Shown here in pieces: positions 12,134-25,049 of a DNA stretch of 64,000 nt. The stretch is from assembly GCA_000787465.1 (NCBI GenBank), contig JSYX01000049.1, positions 1 through 64,000 of the forward strand. Direction: 5' to 3'. Source of the stretch: Thermomucor indicae-seudaticae. Taxonomy: Eukaryota; Mucoromycota; Mucoromycetes; Mucorales; Lichtheimiaceae. The translations under genes were made by a program, and so were the position numbers. Each line of letters starts with the position of its first letter. The stretch's first letter is position 1. The notes below the pieces were generated by a model. It worked only from the letters and a program-made list of their open reading frames with translations. It was not told the DNA's origin and searched no databases.

Positions 12134-12979
12134 AAAAGACGTCCTTTCCCTTTTTTTCCGCTTGTAAATTTCATTCTTTATACCGGAAAAGATGTAGGAT
12201 TCTTTTCGTTTTATATATCCCCTTCTATTCCACCCTTTTTGTAAATGGCCTCTTTCTCTTCTTTCTTTTTTGTTGCTATTTTGTAGATCCGTTTTCCTCC
12301 TTGGAGGTGGAATACAAGTATGTTTGTCCGACTTATTCATCTGAATGTCGGCTGTTTAGCACAAAGTAACAGATGGGCGACGAACCGCATGAAGCAATAC
12401 AGAATGTGATGCAGCCAATAATGACGGCTTGACTCGTAGCACATGGTAAATGCCCACACCATGTGTAACCAACAAGTTTATAATATTATTACTAGGCCTT
12501 GTTTGCCACAATCGCTTAGCATCTCTTTCTCGTTGTCATCATGTGCGATTTGTCTGACCCAAGAATACTTGAAGCTTATACTGAGATTGAGCAATTCGAA
12601 GACACCAACTGGTAAAGCATTTCACATGGCTGGAGCAGGGAGGGGGGCGTCCATGCTCATCACGATTTAGGCTTATTCTCGGGTACAACGATACGCGGGA
12701 CGTTATTTCGTTGTATTACAAGGGTACAGGCGGTCTAAGGTAAGGAAAAGAGGGCGGGGAAGGATGGAATTCCTTTTTGATTTGACGTGGGGGCGACCTG
12801 CTTAAAGCGAGTTCCGTGAACATCTTGGGGACGAAGTCCTGTATGGTTTCGTTCGAGTCGATGACCGGTTTATCTTGATCACTTGGGTTTCTGAACAAGT
12901 CAGGTAAATACGTCCGTTTGGTTAGAAAAGCGGGGAGGACTTATCGATTTTTGCTCTTAGTGGCGTACGGCGAGGTAAA
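12134..12979. other. Intergenic
   Basis: Contains the 3' flank of the CLIP-like gene (T-rich, about 12140-12290). A 60-codon minus-strand frame at 12716-12898 (contains FVPKMFTELALSRS) has coding-like composition and a possible acceptor CTTGTTCAG before it, but no compatible upstream exon was found. No known family is recognised. Confidence 0.4.
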
Positions 12980-14105
12980 ATGAAATGCATGCAAGTTTAT
13001 CTAGAGAGGTGATTAATATCGAAAGAAAAAAGCCCGTGCGCTTGTGCATAGCCGATCGGTTGCTGGTCTATTGAAATCGCACCATGCTCAACTGACGGCT
13101 TCTTCGCTGAACGACTTGAGCGATGCCAACATTCGGACAAGACTCAAATTGGGTGAGTCTCGGCCTTCGTCGTTGACAGAGCGTAAACGGTCGAGCTTGT
13201 CGGCGGGAACTCGTCGTCAATCCAGCGGCGACGTGTTTGTGGAAGCCAGTGAAGAGTTGCCTCCGCCGTCGCCACCGGCTATGACCAATGACGAAATGAA
13301 ACGAGTCGAAGAAGAGAAGCGTGCCGCTTTGATAGCAGCGGAAGAGGAAAAGAAGAAAAAGGAGGCGGCGGCTGCAGAGGAGGAAAAGAAAAAGAAGGCA
13401 GAGCAAGAAGCAGCTGAAAGGAAGCGGCGGGAAATCGAAGAAAAGCAACGCATAGAGCGTGTAAGACAAGAAGAGGAAGAAAAGAAGAAGAGGATCGAAC
13501 AGCAAAAGCGTGAAGAGCAGAAGCGTCAAGAGCAAAAGCGACAGCAACAAGAGGAAGAAGAGGAAAAGAAGCGTGCTCTGCAGAATAAAATGCTGGAAGC
13601 CGAAAAGAACAAGGATGTAAGGGTCATTCTCATCTACAAGAGCTGAAAGGTCAGCGATATTCACTTGTAAACGATACAGGTCATGCTCGTAGGTTTCGCC
13701 TCTGTTCAACCCTATGGCAGTCCGGTATGGTTCTCTGACGCGATAAAGACATGAGCCGTTATAATGCTTACAGTCTATCATTACTAGTTTTGGAGACGTC
13801 GGTACCTTGTTGTTCGAGGCAAAACGCTTGCCATTTATCGTGACGAACTGGTAAGTAATCATCATTACTACGACCGAATGGAGGCAGATCTTCTCATGCG
13901 TTTACAGGATAAATCACCTATATCTGTCATTGATCTAAAGACAGTAACGCGTCTCAGTCCCATTGATCCTGAAAAAGAGACCTTCCTGCCCAATGCCTTT
14001 GTCATTGGCACCCAACAAAACGGATCGTATCAAGTGTCTGCCGATAACAAGGCTGACTGCAACACCATTATGACCGCTCTTGACACGGCCATCAAATCTA
14101 AATAG
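12980..14105 (+). CDS. Coiled-coil protein with C-terminal PH domain
   Basis: Model join(12980..13008,13052..13616,13680..13724,13788..13850,13908..14105), 299 residues. After a basic serine-rich N-terminus (SLTERKRSSLSAGTRRQSSG), residues about 90-195 form a very charged Lys/Glu/Gln helix (EEEKKKKEAAAAEEEKKKK type). The last 110 residues, assembled from four exons, form a PH domain: GSPFWRRRYLVVRGKTLAIY, then IDLKTVTRLSPID, ending in a helix (NTIMTALDTAIKSK). PH domains bind phosphoinositides or proteins, so a membrane-recruited scaffold is likely. The 29-nt first exon was chosen because its phase 2 end fits the acceptor at 13051; the downstream exons are firm, this start is not. Partner and pathway unknown. 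Confidence 0.75.
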
Positions 14106-14253
14106 ACCTGCCACCACCCACATTACATACACAATCTCTCTGTATGCCCCCTTCTCCCGTTATACACCGTTGTTGTACCAGTTAAGAAGTTCCTTTTTCT
14201 TCTATCAGTACATCGTACAGTATTATATATACACATATAAACAATTTTGGGTA

Positions 14254-15693
14254 TTATGCCAACTCTAGTACGCAACTTAGGCCGTAATGATCTATTCAGA
14301 ACGTTGTTCAGTATTTCTGTCTTTTTTGGTACTCACATAATTTTGGGTTACCTGATATTTGAGTAAATGGTATTGCTTGGCGTTCCTGCTCTGTCAATTC
14401 GGCATTATCCTTGACCAAAAACTTTTCGACAGTGACGTTCGTGAGTCGAATATCGGTTGAGTACCGATCAGCCCAGAGTATACGATCGATGCTCTGGCGC
14501 GTCATGAGCTGGTCCCAATGCGTCAAGACAGTTTCGCCCGGTACGACAGTCCCATTCTCGGTGACAGCGGTATCTGCAAACGTGACCGGATGATGTCCAA
14601 ACTGACGATACGCCGCGTCGATCAAGGTATCGATATGCCACGATGAACCACGCTGGAGGATGGCCATCATTTTTTCATAGGCTTCTGATGAGGCGTTCTT
14701 GTTGAGGGAGGAGGAGGAGGAAGGCATGGCGTCCACGTTGAGATCGCCCATGATCAATATCGGACTCCCGTCATCGCGGGCCGTGTCACGTACAAAGGCA
14801 TGCAGCCTTGCAAACTGCTCCAATCGCATCTGGGTATCCTCTTGGTTTAATGCGCCACCTGCGTCATACGACGCCTGCGTGTGGCTGGTGTAAACGTGCA
14901 CGGACCGAGTCGCGTTCAACGCCACGAGGGCGTGCAATGCACCCTTGTACGCCAACCAATCGCTGTGCAGCCCGCGCGGGTACTCGAGCACGTCTGCATG
15001 CAGAATCGGGAACCGTGACAGTAACAGGAGCCCGCCGTCTGCAGCCAACTGCCAGGGGTAGTGGCGCGGCGACGCCACCTGGTGATTGAATCCCATCTCC
15101 AGTGCGGCTACCCGTAGCCGGTCGATTCGGCGGTTCGCAAATGCAAAGGCTTCCTGGATCGTCACCACGTCGTAGTGCGGTAAAATGTATTTCAGCAAGT
15201 AATCCAGGCGCTGCTCCTTGTAGTCTGACCGGTTGTTCTTGACACCCGGTGGACGCATAAAGATGTTCAGGGTCAACAATCGGGCTGTGGTGTTGGTTGT
15301 CTTGTCAGGTACGACCGGGTCTGGCAGTTTGGCGGGTGAAAAGTACAAGAGACAGAAAATGTAGAATGCAATCATGCTGAGCGCAGTGACGCTGAGACAG
15401 CAACACCAAGCTTTCCGACGGCGTGGTCGCTTTGGACGCGCAGAGGAGGTTTTCGTAGCTGGTGTCCATCGGCGTGCATACTGCAGTACTCGGTCCACTA
15501 TACGTTGCCGCCTTTGTGGTCCACGGTACGTGTCTTCTCCTAATAACAAAGGAGCGTCGTCTTCCGGCTGGTAGGCATAACTTTCCTGGTCGGCGAGCTC
15601 GAGCTCTAATGTGTCGTCCGAATTTCGCTTATACGTATGCTTGTCATTAAGCTCTAATAGCGAATCACTGTCGCCGTCATTCGAGCGTCTCAT
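14254..15693 (-). CDS. Neutral sphingomyelinase / inositol-phosphosphingolipid phospholipase C-like
   Basis: Model complement(join(14254..14291,14352..15693)), 459 residues. Acidic cytosolic N-terminus, a basic patch and one membrane segment (about residues 96-118, CCCLSVTALSMIAFYIFCLL) precede an endonuclease/exonuclease/phosphatase-fold domain: LLTLNIFMRPPG, VVTIQEAF (Mg-binding Glu), MGDLNVDA and the catalytic FTQISDHYG, whose SDH is rebuilt by splicing the 38-nt last exon. The family hydrolyses sphingomyelin or inositol phosphosphingolipids to ceramide; yeast ISC1 is the related fungal enzyme, but its membrane segments are C-terminal, so orthology is not certain. Several N-glycosylation sites follow the membrane segment, suggesting a lumenal or extracellular catalytic domain. 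The stop of HEM2 lies 98 bp upstream on the same strand. Confidence 0.85.
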
Positions 15694-15791
15694 TACTAAT
15701 CCCGGGAAAGAAGACGATAACAAGAAAAACGAGGTGAGACAGCTTTTCCCGTTTTCTCGGGAATCGGAACCGGTCCTTTATTTAGCCGGAG

Positions 15792-16899
<1,108 letters not shown>

Positions 16900-17970
16900 A
16901 TGCCGCAGGAACATGAAGAACAGGAGTTGCCAAAGTCAAAGCGCAACTGGGAAGAGGACAGCCGCCAGCGAGCCCATAAGCTGACCGAGCTGTCCCTGAT
17001 TAGTCGCTCCAGCAATGACGGATCTGAGGGGAAGAGGTAACAATGAAACAGCCTTTAGGTGATTTGGCGACCCAATTCACTGTGAACAAATAGCCTTCGG
17101 GATTTCAGTTTGCAGCGAAAGCTATGGAACCATGTTTTTCGAGAGGTAAACGTGCTTCGGATAGCAAAAGCCGCCTATGCTCACGCATACAAATAAATAG
17201 TGGCGTCAGTGCAAAACAGCGACCGATCCTGCAGTCTTCCGGCCTCTCGTGGAGCAACTTCGCAAATTACGAGAAGGCGTTGTGGCGTCTCAATGGAGTC
17301 ATGGCAACCATAAATTTGTATCGCAGGGTACGAAAAAGAAAAAAGCCAGAAAAGTTTCTCTATGCCAACAAATGCATATGATATAGTGTTTGAGTTGTCG
17401 AGTGTCTGCAGTTTACGGGCTGAAGATTACAATGAATTTTTCAAAAGCCTACGAGGACTGGTCAAGGAATACTATAGCTTAAAAGAGGTGTGATCTTCTA
17501 GGAGCAAACGACCAGTGGTTCTTTTACTCAGTTTTCCACAGGTATCGAGCAAATCCTACTTTATTGCGCTCTACCACTTGTATCTTGCATGCTATCTACA
17601 CGACGCTCCAAGTGCTTTGCAAGAGATGGCAGATCAATGGCAGCAAGACGACCCGAACATAGTTTTTGCGCGAGAGGTGATTCGCTGCATTCTGATCCGT
17701 CGGAACCCGTTTCGATTCTTTCAGCTCTACAGAGAATGCCCGGAACCGGCGTTCCAGAAGCTAATGGATTTTGCCGTGGATCGGGTCAGGAGCCGGGCGG
17801 TCAACGTGATGGCGAAGGCGTACTATGACATTCCCGTGGCCTGGGCAGGACACTGGTTGGGCTTAGAGAAAGAAGAAGACGGCGTGTTGCGGCAGTTTGA
17901 AAAGATTTTGCCTGGTTGTGTCGCATCCGTGACAGAGGATCACAGGATCCAGTTCATGCGAAAGAAATAG
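16900..17970 (+). CDS. SAC3/GANP-family (PCI-like) protein
   Basis: Model join(16900..17036,17109..17145,17201..17327,17387..17487,17542..17970), 276 residues with consistent phases. A charged N-terminus (MPQEHEEQELPKSKRNWEED) leads to ATDPAVFRPLVEQLRKLREG and then the helical SAC3 core: FVSQVFELSSVCSLRAEDYN, FALYHLYL-type helices, and the signature NPFRFFQLYRECPEPAFQKL followed by DRVRSRAVNVMAKAY, matching the GNYxRFF...VRSRAL block of Sac3/GANP/Thp3 proteins. The family acts in mRNA export (TREX-2) or Thp3-Csn12 transcription/splicing complexes; this copy is short and its exact subfamily (SAC3D1-like or Thp3-like) is unresolved. It shares a 109-bp divergent promoter with HEM2. Confidence 0.75.
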
Positions 17971-18064
17971 CTAACGATTGGATGTGTTGCTGCAAGGGTA
18001 ATTTAAAAGAAAGGAAAAGCTTGTCGATTTCTTTTTCCTCGATCCACTTGTTTTTAACATCAAT

Positions 18065-18411
18065 ATGCCAGGACCAGCAACATTCATTACGTTAGGTGCC
18101 GTTGGCGCCGCTGCTTATTATGCAAACTGGCGAAGTGAACATGCGACACACAAAGTTGCAGACAAAGTCACAGAGGATCTTGAAAGTATGAGGCCGTTTA
18201 CGGTTGGGCGTCGACGTTCCGGAGGGATACAGAATGATCTGTTTGACCCGTCAAAACAGGTAAGAGTATCCAAAGTAAAAGAGAGAGTAGAAAGCAACGG
18301 ACTGATTGTTTGCAGGCCGAGATGTATTGGCGCAGAAGTTATGGTGCTAACTTTGGCCATCATTCCAACCGTGAATTCCCTGAACAACGTCGGCCGTCAA
18401 GACAAATGTAA
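18065..18411 (+). CDS. Small protein with N-terminal membrane segment, possibly mitochondrial
   Basis: Model join(18065..18259,18316..18411), 96 residues. Residues 4-20 are hydrophobic and small (ATFITLGAVGAAAYYANW), followed by a charged segment and an Arg-rich C-terminus (YWRRSYGANFGHH, ending RRPSRQM). Length and layout resemble small inner-mitochondrial-membrane proteins with one N-terminal helix, but no family is recognised. The intron has GTAAGAGT/TGCAG borders. It lies 95 bp after the SAC3/GANP stop on the same strand. Confidence 0.6.
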
Positions 18412-18958
18412 ATAGTTTTCATTCCATAGTTTTCGGTTACTGTAAAAAGTCTGGAAAATACGTATCATTCTTGAGACCGTTGCTTGCGGTTATCTGAAAG
18501 AGTGTGGTGGTACAAGCAAAAAGATTTAGGGCCTTTCCGAAATGCGCTCTGACGTCCGAGAGCTTGGCAGGATCCGAAACATGGACCCGATTTGGGTGGG
18601 TTGACGCATGCAAGATTCAAACGGCACTTTAAAATAGCGCAGCTTAAGCGTCTCAGCGTAACAATAAGACATTGTTCTGCTAAAAAAGCCGTTGATCTGA
18701 TCATTCCTTGTAGTAAATTCATAGTATCTCTGGGATAAAGTGACAGTATGACGTACAGCTTGCTATGATATCGTAATAAATGGGTACCTTGTTAAAAGAA
18801 CGCACTAAAGCATACATAGTCTATTTGATATAGATCGGCCACTCAATTTGCTCGACATGTTCAGTTGACACGGCCTTTTTTTGGCATCCCCCTCTCTCTT
18901 TCCCCTTTTTCCACGTAACTCTTTCCTGCTGTTCTATTAACTCGTGTGTTCCTTTGCA
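18412..18958. other. Intergenic, tricalbin promoter
   Basis: No gene recognised. The last 80 bases (about 18875-18950) are strongly pyrimidine-rich (CCCCCTCTCTCTTTCCCC) and probably form the core promoter and leader of the tricalbin gene. Confidence 0.5.
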
Positions 18959-21900
18959 ATGGCAGAACCGTCACCTACGATTGAGGAACCTGTCAAAGTA
19001 CCAGACCCGATAGTCTCCGAGGTCGTCCAGACCGCCGAGACACTTTCGCCCGCACAAAAGGAAGCTTTAGCCAGAGAAAAAGTGCCGAGCACTGGACTTG
19101 CAGAGGCGGTCAAGAGCGGCAAGCATGTCCGTGGCAATTTGGGAACGGACCTGGGTACGAATGACACGGCGGCGATTGTCACTGCGGTGGCCAACGCCAG
19201 CGCCAAACCCGTGACTGAACCTGAACCTGTCAAGCAGCAGCAACAACAAGAAGAGGAGCGACAGCCGGGAGTTTTGGATGATAAGAAAGTCGGTTGGACG
19301 GCGTTCTCGAGTTTGCCGAATCCAGGTGACGAAAAGGCGATGGAATCGCTGCTGGCCAAGGTGTCTGGGACACCGGGCGCGTTGGCCGAGGTGTTTCAGG
19401 GATCAAGAACGACGGATGGGTCCGAGGTGCTGTCCAAGGATTTATTGGCGCAATATCTCAAGGAGTCGTATTATGGTGAATGGTATCATAATGCGGGTGT
19501 GATGCTTTTCGCCGTCTTTTTCACATGGTTGGTGACGAAACTTGGAGGAGGTCTGATGGCGTGTTTGGTCGTTGGCGCGTTTTTAGGTAGGACAAATGAC
19601 AGGGGCTATCAGAGAGAGATAGAGAAAAAAGAGCTAAAATGAAAGGCAATAGCCACCTATTATCAGACATCGATACGACGCCTGCGACGAAACGTTCGGG
19701 ATGATATACAACGTGAACTGATGAATAACCGTCTCGAGACCGATATCGAGACCGCAGACTGGATCAATCACTTTGTGTCGCGGTTCTGGTTAATCTATGA
19801 ACCTGTGCTTTCGGCGCAGATCATTGGTATTGCGGATGCGATTCTGATTGAGAACACGCCTTCTTTCTTGGACTCGATTCGTCTCAGTACGTTTACTTTG
19901 GGTACCAAGCCTTTCAGAATCAACGGTATCAAGACGTACCCGCGAACGGATCCGAACGTGGTGGTAAGTTGTGCTTGTCATGGTCCCGCCTCTCTGTAGA
20001 TAACCCACCATGTCTGTATTAGTGCATGGATTGGTCTATTTCGTTCATTCCAAACGACGTCTTGGACTTGACACAACGCGATCTGCAATCCAAAGTGAAC
20101 CCGAAAATTGTCCTGACGATCCGTGTCGGCAAGGGTATGATTGGCGCCGGTATGCCAGTGTTATTGGAAGACTTGGCGTTCAGTGGCACGCTGCGACTCA
20201 AGTTTAGACTGTTTAACGAGTTCCCGCACGTGAAAACGGTCGAAGTTTCGTTTTTGGAGAAGCCTCATTTTGACTATTCGCTGAAGCCTGTGGGAGGCGA
20301 GACCTTTGGGTTTGATGTTAACAACGTAAGTCGTATATGTCAATCTTTTGATGGGAAGAGAGAGGAACTCTTTTTAGCTAAACCGTCCTCTCTCTCTGTT
20401 ATGGTTATTTCCAGATCCCAGGTTTGCAGACCTTTGTTCAGGAACAAGTTCACGCCACGCTGGGTCCGATGATGTATGCTCCGAACGTGTACACTCTGGA
20501 CGTTGCAGGCATGATGGCCGGTACGACCGACTTGACGTCTGCCAACGGTGTGTTGGCTGTCACGGTGTACTCTGCGTCGAACCTGAAGGCGACTGATCTC
20601 TTTGGAACACTTGATCCTTACATTACGTTCCATATCGCCAACGTCCACAATGCGGAGCTGGCACGCACGAGTGCAGTCGAGGACACGTCGAACCCCAAGT
20701 GGGACGAGACGCACTTTGTTCTTCTGAACAACCTCCACGACTCGATCTATCTCCAAGTGATGGACCGTAACGCGGGTCGCAAGGATTCGCCTGTGGGTAT
20801 AGCCAGCTTTGACTTGAAGGAAGTGGCGGAAGCGAATAACGTGGTCGAAGGCTTGAACCTGGTCGTGTATCGCAGCGGCAAGCCGGTGGGCGAAGTGAAA
20901 TGCGACATGCGATACTTCCCTGTATCGCAGCCTCAAAAGAAGGAAGACGGCACGATTGTTCCTCCGGCGCAGTCCAACAGTGGTGTGCTCCGGTTCACTG
21001 TGCACGAATGCAAAGATCTTGGTGGCGACGCTGCAGCTGCGAAGCGCAGCAGCGGGCTCAACTTGCCCTTGCCGATCCTTGGCGGCAAGGACGACATCAA
21101 TGCGTATGCTGTGGTGACGGTGAATGGCCAGGAGAAATTGCGGACGAAGCCATTCAAGCGCAGCGTGAACCCGAGATGGGACAAGTTTGTGGAGGTGTTT
21201 GTGGCGGACAAGACGAAGCTGGATTTGGGCGTCAATATTGTGGACAGCCGAGAGTTTTCGGACGATGAGGTGATTGGTCGCTGGCGCTCGAGCTTTACGG
21301 ATATGGAGGAGGATCACATCAAGAAGGGCATGGATTGGTGGAACTTGAAGGATGGTGCTGGTCGAATCCATTTGAGCGCCATGTGGAAGCCTATTGTGAT
21401 GACTGGGTTTGCGGAAGGCCTGGGACACGGCGCATACCGTAAGCGTGATTTCCATGTCGATGAATGTAACAAACTCACGGTGACTCACATAAAATAGGTC
21501 CACCCATTGGTGCTGTACGACTGCAATTCTTTGGTGCTCGCGATCTCAAGAACGTAGAGGCCCTTACAGGTGGAAAATCTGATCCGTACATTCGTGTGCT
21601 TTCGGGTCTCCAAGTGCGCGGTCAGTCCGAGTATATCGAAGACGAGTTGAATCCCGAATGGAACGCCATCATGTATATTCCTGTGCACTCGATCCGCGAA
21701 GATCTGATTTTCGAGGTGATGGATTATAATGATATACAAAAGGACAAGTCGCTGGGTCTGTTTGACTTTACGCTTCGGGATATCGTTTCGGAGACCAAGA
21801 ATGCGGATGGACAGACTATCTATGACGCTTTGGAACCTATTGACAGGTATGCCTATATACATCGTTCGCTTGGCGTAGACTGTGGCTGTACTAACGTTTC

Positions 21901-23923
21901 TTAGATGGGTGGATTTGACCAATAATGAACGTAAAAAGGGAAAAGGACAGTTGCATTTCGCTGCTTCATTCATTCCAGCACTTGTGGTACCCAAGTCAAA
22001 AGAAGAGCAGGAAAAGAAAAAGGAAGCTGATCCTGCTGATGCTGCTGATGCTACTACTACTACTGAACAAGAGGCTCTTGCCACGCCTCCTCAAGAGCCA
22101 GTATCTGAACCACCTGAAAAGGATGTGCACGGCGAAGTCATCAAATACACTGAGGACAAGAGTCAAATCAATTTGATGGCGTACGAATCCGGTATTCTGT
22201 CCGTGACCGTCCACAAGGCTACTTTGCCCGAACGTCAAAAGGTCACCGCTGATCTGTTGTTGGATTCCAACTATCCTCAGTACCGAACCGTCCAGCTTAA
22301 GGGCCTTGATCTTCCGTTCAACGAAACTGGCGATGCGTTCGTCAAGGAAATGGACTTTTCCAAGCTGACGGTGCGCATCCGGCCCGTCAAAGATAACGAA
22401 AAGGACGATTCTCATGTTGGATATTGGACCAGTAGCGTGAGTGAAATCGTTCGCAAGTTGATGACGCGCAGCAAAGAACAAGACGAGGGTGGTGAGACCT
22501 ACAAGTTGATTGATTGTGCCGGTGGTACGATCACCCTGAGCTTCAAGTTTACGCCCGTTGTCAAGTTCAAGCTGGATCCTAGGGAGAGTCTAGAGAGTAA
22601 GTCATCGGCGGGGGGAAGAGAAAGATGTATGGTTAAATGTTATAACTTTTGAACCAGATCAGGGCAATCTGACGGTCACGGTGCTCAAGGCTAACAAGTT
22701 ACCGGCTGCCGACCGCTCTGGCACGAGCGACCCATACGTCGTCTTTCACGTCGCAGGCGTCAAGGTATACAAGACTGAGGTTTACAAGAAACAACTTGAT
22801 CCTGTTTTCAAGGACGAAGTGTTCACTGTGCCAGTGGTAAGTTCAAAAAAAAGAGCGTCTTTGCGTCATAATGGTCAACTAATACAAAACAGCAAAACCG
22901 TATTGGCGTTACATTGACTGCCGAAGTCTTCGACTGGGACCAAATCGGCAAACACACATTGTTATGCCAAGGAGAGACGGCATTCGCAGGTGATATCCTG
23001 GAAAGCTTTGCTGCCAAGGACGTGGTGATCCCGTTGAATGGCGGTGACAGTCATGGCGCTACGCTCCGCCTCCGATTGCTGTGGCAACCACAACTTTTGG
23101 CGCGCAAGCGTACTGGCACCTCATTACTGAGTTCCACGACGCGTATCTTTACATCAGCACCAGGAGCTGCGTTTGGTATGGGCCTCGATGTGGTGGGTGC
23201 CGGCTTCGATGCAGGCACCAAGGTGCTCGGTACAGGTGGCAAGGTCATTGGTGGCGGTGTTTCGGCTATTGGTCGAGGCATCGGTCTATTTGGACGCCGT
23301 GAAAAGTCGACCAGTGATGCGTCTTCAGATATTGTAACGAGTCCAGTTGCTCCAGCAGCACCTACGCCTACGATGAGTACCAGTCGTCAAACCGATAGTA
23401 GTAGCGTGTCTGACCGTCGTCCTAGCACCGAGTCGACGGCCTCTCGACCACTTGGCTGCGAAGGCACGGTCAATGTTACGTTAGTGGGAGCCCGGGAATT
23501 GGCTGCCATGGATAAAGGTGGTACCAGTGACCCGTATGTGCGCGTGCGTCTCGGAAGCAAAGTAGTCCACAAGACACGCACAGTGAAAAAGACACTGCAG
23601 CCCGAATGGTAAGAAAAGAGGGAAAGGTGTATAGTAGGGCAGGTGTTTAACGGAGAGAAAAAAGGAACGAGACGTTTAGCGCCAAGGTCAGTGAAGGCAA
23701 GGCGCTGCTTGAATTCAAGGTCAAGGACAAGAACAAGTTGAACGATGTGGATATTGGCGACTGTGCTTTGGATGTGTCTGAAGTCCTAAAATCGGGCAAT
23801 CCATTTGATGGTTGGTTGCCGTTGGAACCCAAGGGAACGGGAGAAATCCATGTTCATGTCGAGCTCGTTTCAGAAGAAGAGAATGGTAGTAATGGTCGCG
23901 GTGGATTCTTCAGCAGAAAATAA
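18959..23923 (+). CDS. Tricalbin / extended-synaptotagmin-like ER-plasma membrane tether
   Basis: Nine exons, join(18959..19586,19653..19963,20023..20325,20415..21438,21498..21846,21905..22596,22658..22836,22893..23608,23665..23923), 1486 residues. A disordered N-terminus precedes a membrane hairpin (about 178-209, AGVMLFAVFFTWLVTKLGGG), an SMP lipid-transfer domain (about 215-440, TADWINHFVSRFW to FVQEQVHATLGP), then C2 domains near 453, 600, 757, 1104 and 1352 (for example GTSDPYVVFHVAG and GTSDPYVRVRLGS) plus a degenerate C2-like segment near 965. Tricalbins tether cortical ER to the plasma membrane and transfer phospholipids; the C2 domains bind Ca2+ and acidic lipids. An in-frame GTG lies 15 nt upstream; the ATG at 18959 is taken as start. 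The stop is only 77 bp from the RPC25 ATG. Confidence 0.95.
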
Positions 23924-24000
23924 AAAGTCAAAGCCACATTATCATTGGGTAAATTCGCTGGGCGGCGTGCATAAAGTGGTTGAGAGAGAGAGAGCTGGTC

Positions 24001-24933
24001 ATGTTTGTCTTGGCCGAGTTGGAAGACACAGTTAAAATTGAGCCCCATGATTTCAATAAGGATGACAATGATGCCATTACCGACGTGCTGAATGAAAAGT
24101 TTTCCAACAAGGTAAAATAAGCGTGTTTCTGTAAAGTATGTCATATAACACAGAATATCAGGTAGTCCCTGATCTTGGTCTTTGTGTCTGTGTTCACGAC
24201 ATCTTGGAAGCCACGCAAGGGGCCATTTTACATTTAGATGGGTGTAGTTACATGCGAGGTTTGTTTCGCTGGCTCTGGGCATGAGAATAGAGGCTGATAC
24301 TGTGGGAAGCCAAGTTTCGACTTGTCGTGTTTCGTCCCTTTGTAGGAGAAGTATTAACCGGACGTGTCAAGAGTTGTTCACCTGCCGGTGTTCGCGGTAA
24401 AGTTCTTTCTTTTTTGACATGAACGTGAACGAAGGAAATGCTCATACTTTCTGTCTGTTCAGTAACACTTGGATTTTTCGACGATATTCATATACCCGCC
24501 GCTGCCCTGCAACCAGGATCCGAATTGTAAGTTCACATCCAACATGAGATTTAAAAAAAGAGGTCAATATATACTCGATAATTTATGATTCGAAAAAAAA
24601 GTGATCCGGCCGAACAAGTCTGGGTATGGAACTATGAAGGTGAAAAGTTATACATGGACCTTGAGGAACCGATTCGATTCCGGGTATTACGAGAAGTGTT
24701 TACAGACAAGACACCCACTCCAACGCAAGCGGGTGCTGCCGGTCGAAGGCAATCGGCTGCAGATGCTTCGGCTACCCAAGATTTACAAGCCAATTCTGCA
24801 AAAATACCTCCATATTCTCTAACTGTAAGTAGTCCATTTGGGTGAGGGGGATGAAATGAGACTAAGGGTAGAGTTATATTAGTGCACGATACAAGAAGAC
24901 GGTCTTGGTTTACTTTCATGGTGGGGAAGCTAG
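24001..24933 (+). CDS. RPC25: DNA-directed RNA polymerase III subunit RPC25 (RPC8, Rpb7 paralogue)
   Basis: Six exons, join(24001..24111,24162..24258,24310..24396,24463..24526,24602..24824,24883..24933), 210 residues. The N-terminal tip domain begins [20 protein letters not shown]; the OB/S1 half contains [20 protein letters not shown], then [18 protein letters not shown] and [16 protein letters not shown], ending in the conserved [16 protein letters not shown]25 pairs with RPC17 to form the Pol III stalk that contacts TFIIIB and nascent RNA. Length matches the family (about 205-212). A poorly conserved linker ([20 protein letters not shown]) precedes IPPYSL, as usual. Transcription is tandem with and extremely close to the tricalbin gene, so its promoter overlaps tricalbin's 3' end. 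Confidence 0.95.
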
Positions 24934-25049
24934 AAGAAAAAACGAATCATCATTATTATCTTGTACATTACACATTATTTTGCATGTTTTTCATTATGCC
25001 TTTTAAGACCCTGGGGTTAGTTGTGGTTGTACGATACATTCTATCTTGT

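Noticed and set aside
12716..12898. Minus-strand 60-codon ORF as a gene
   Set aside because: Coding-like composition but no upstream exon with a compatible phase, and the PH gene's first exon lies just upstream on the other strand.
13068..13865. 265-codon minus-strand frame rich in Leu and Phe
   Set aside because: Antisense of the Lys/Glu-rich coiled coil of the PH gene; apparent hydrophobicity is an artefact of complementing AAG/GAA codons.
20340..21503. 387-codon open frame on the minus strand
   Set aside because: Shadow of tricalbin exon 4, which shows clear SMP and C2 domains on the plus strand.
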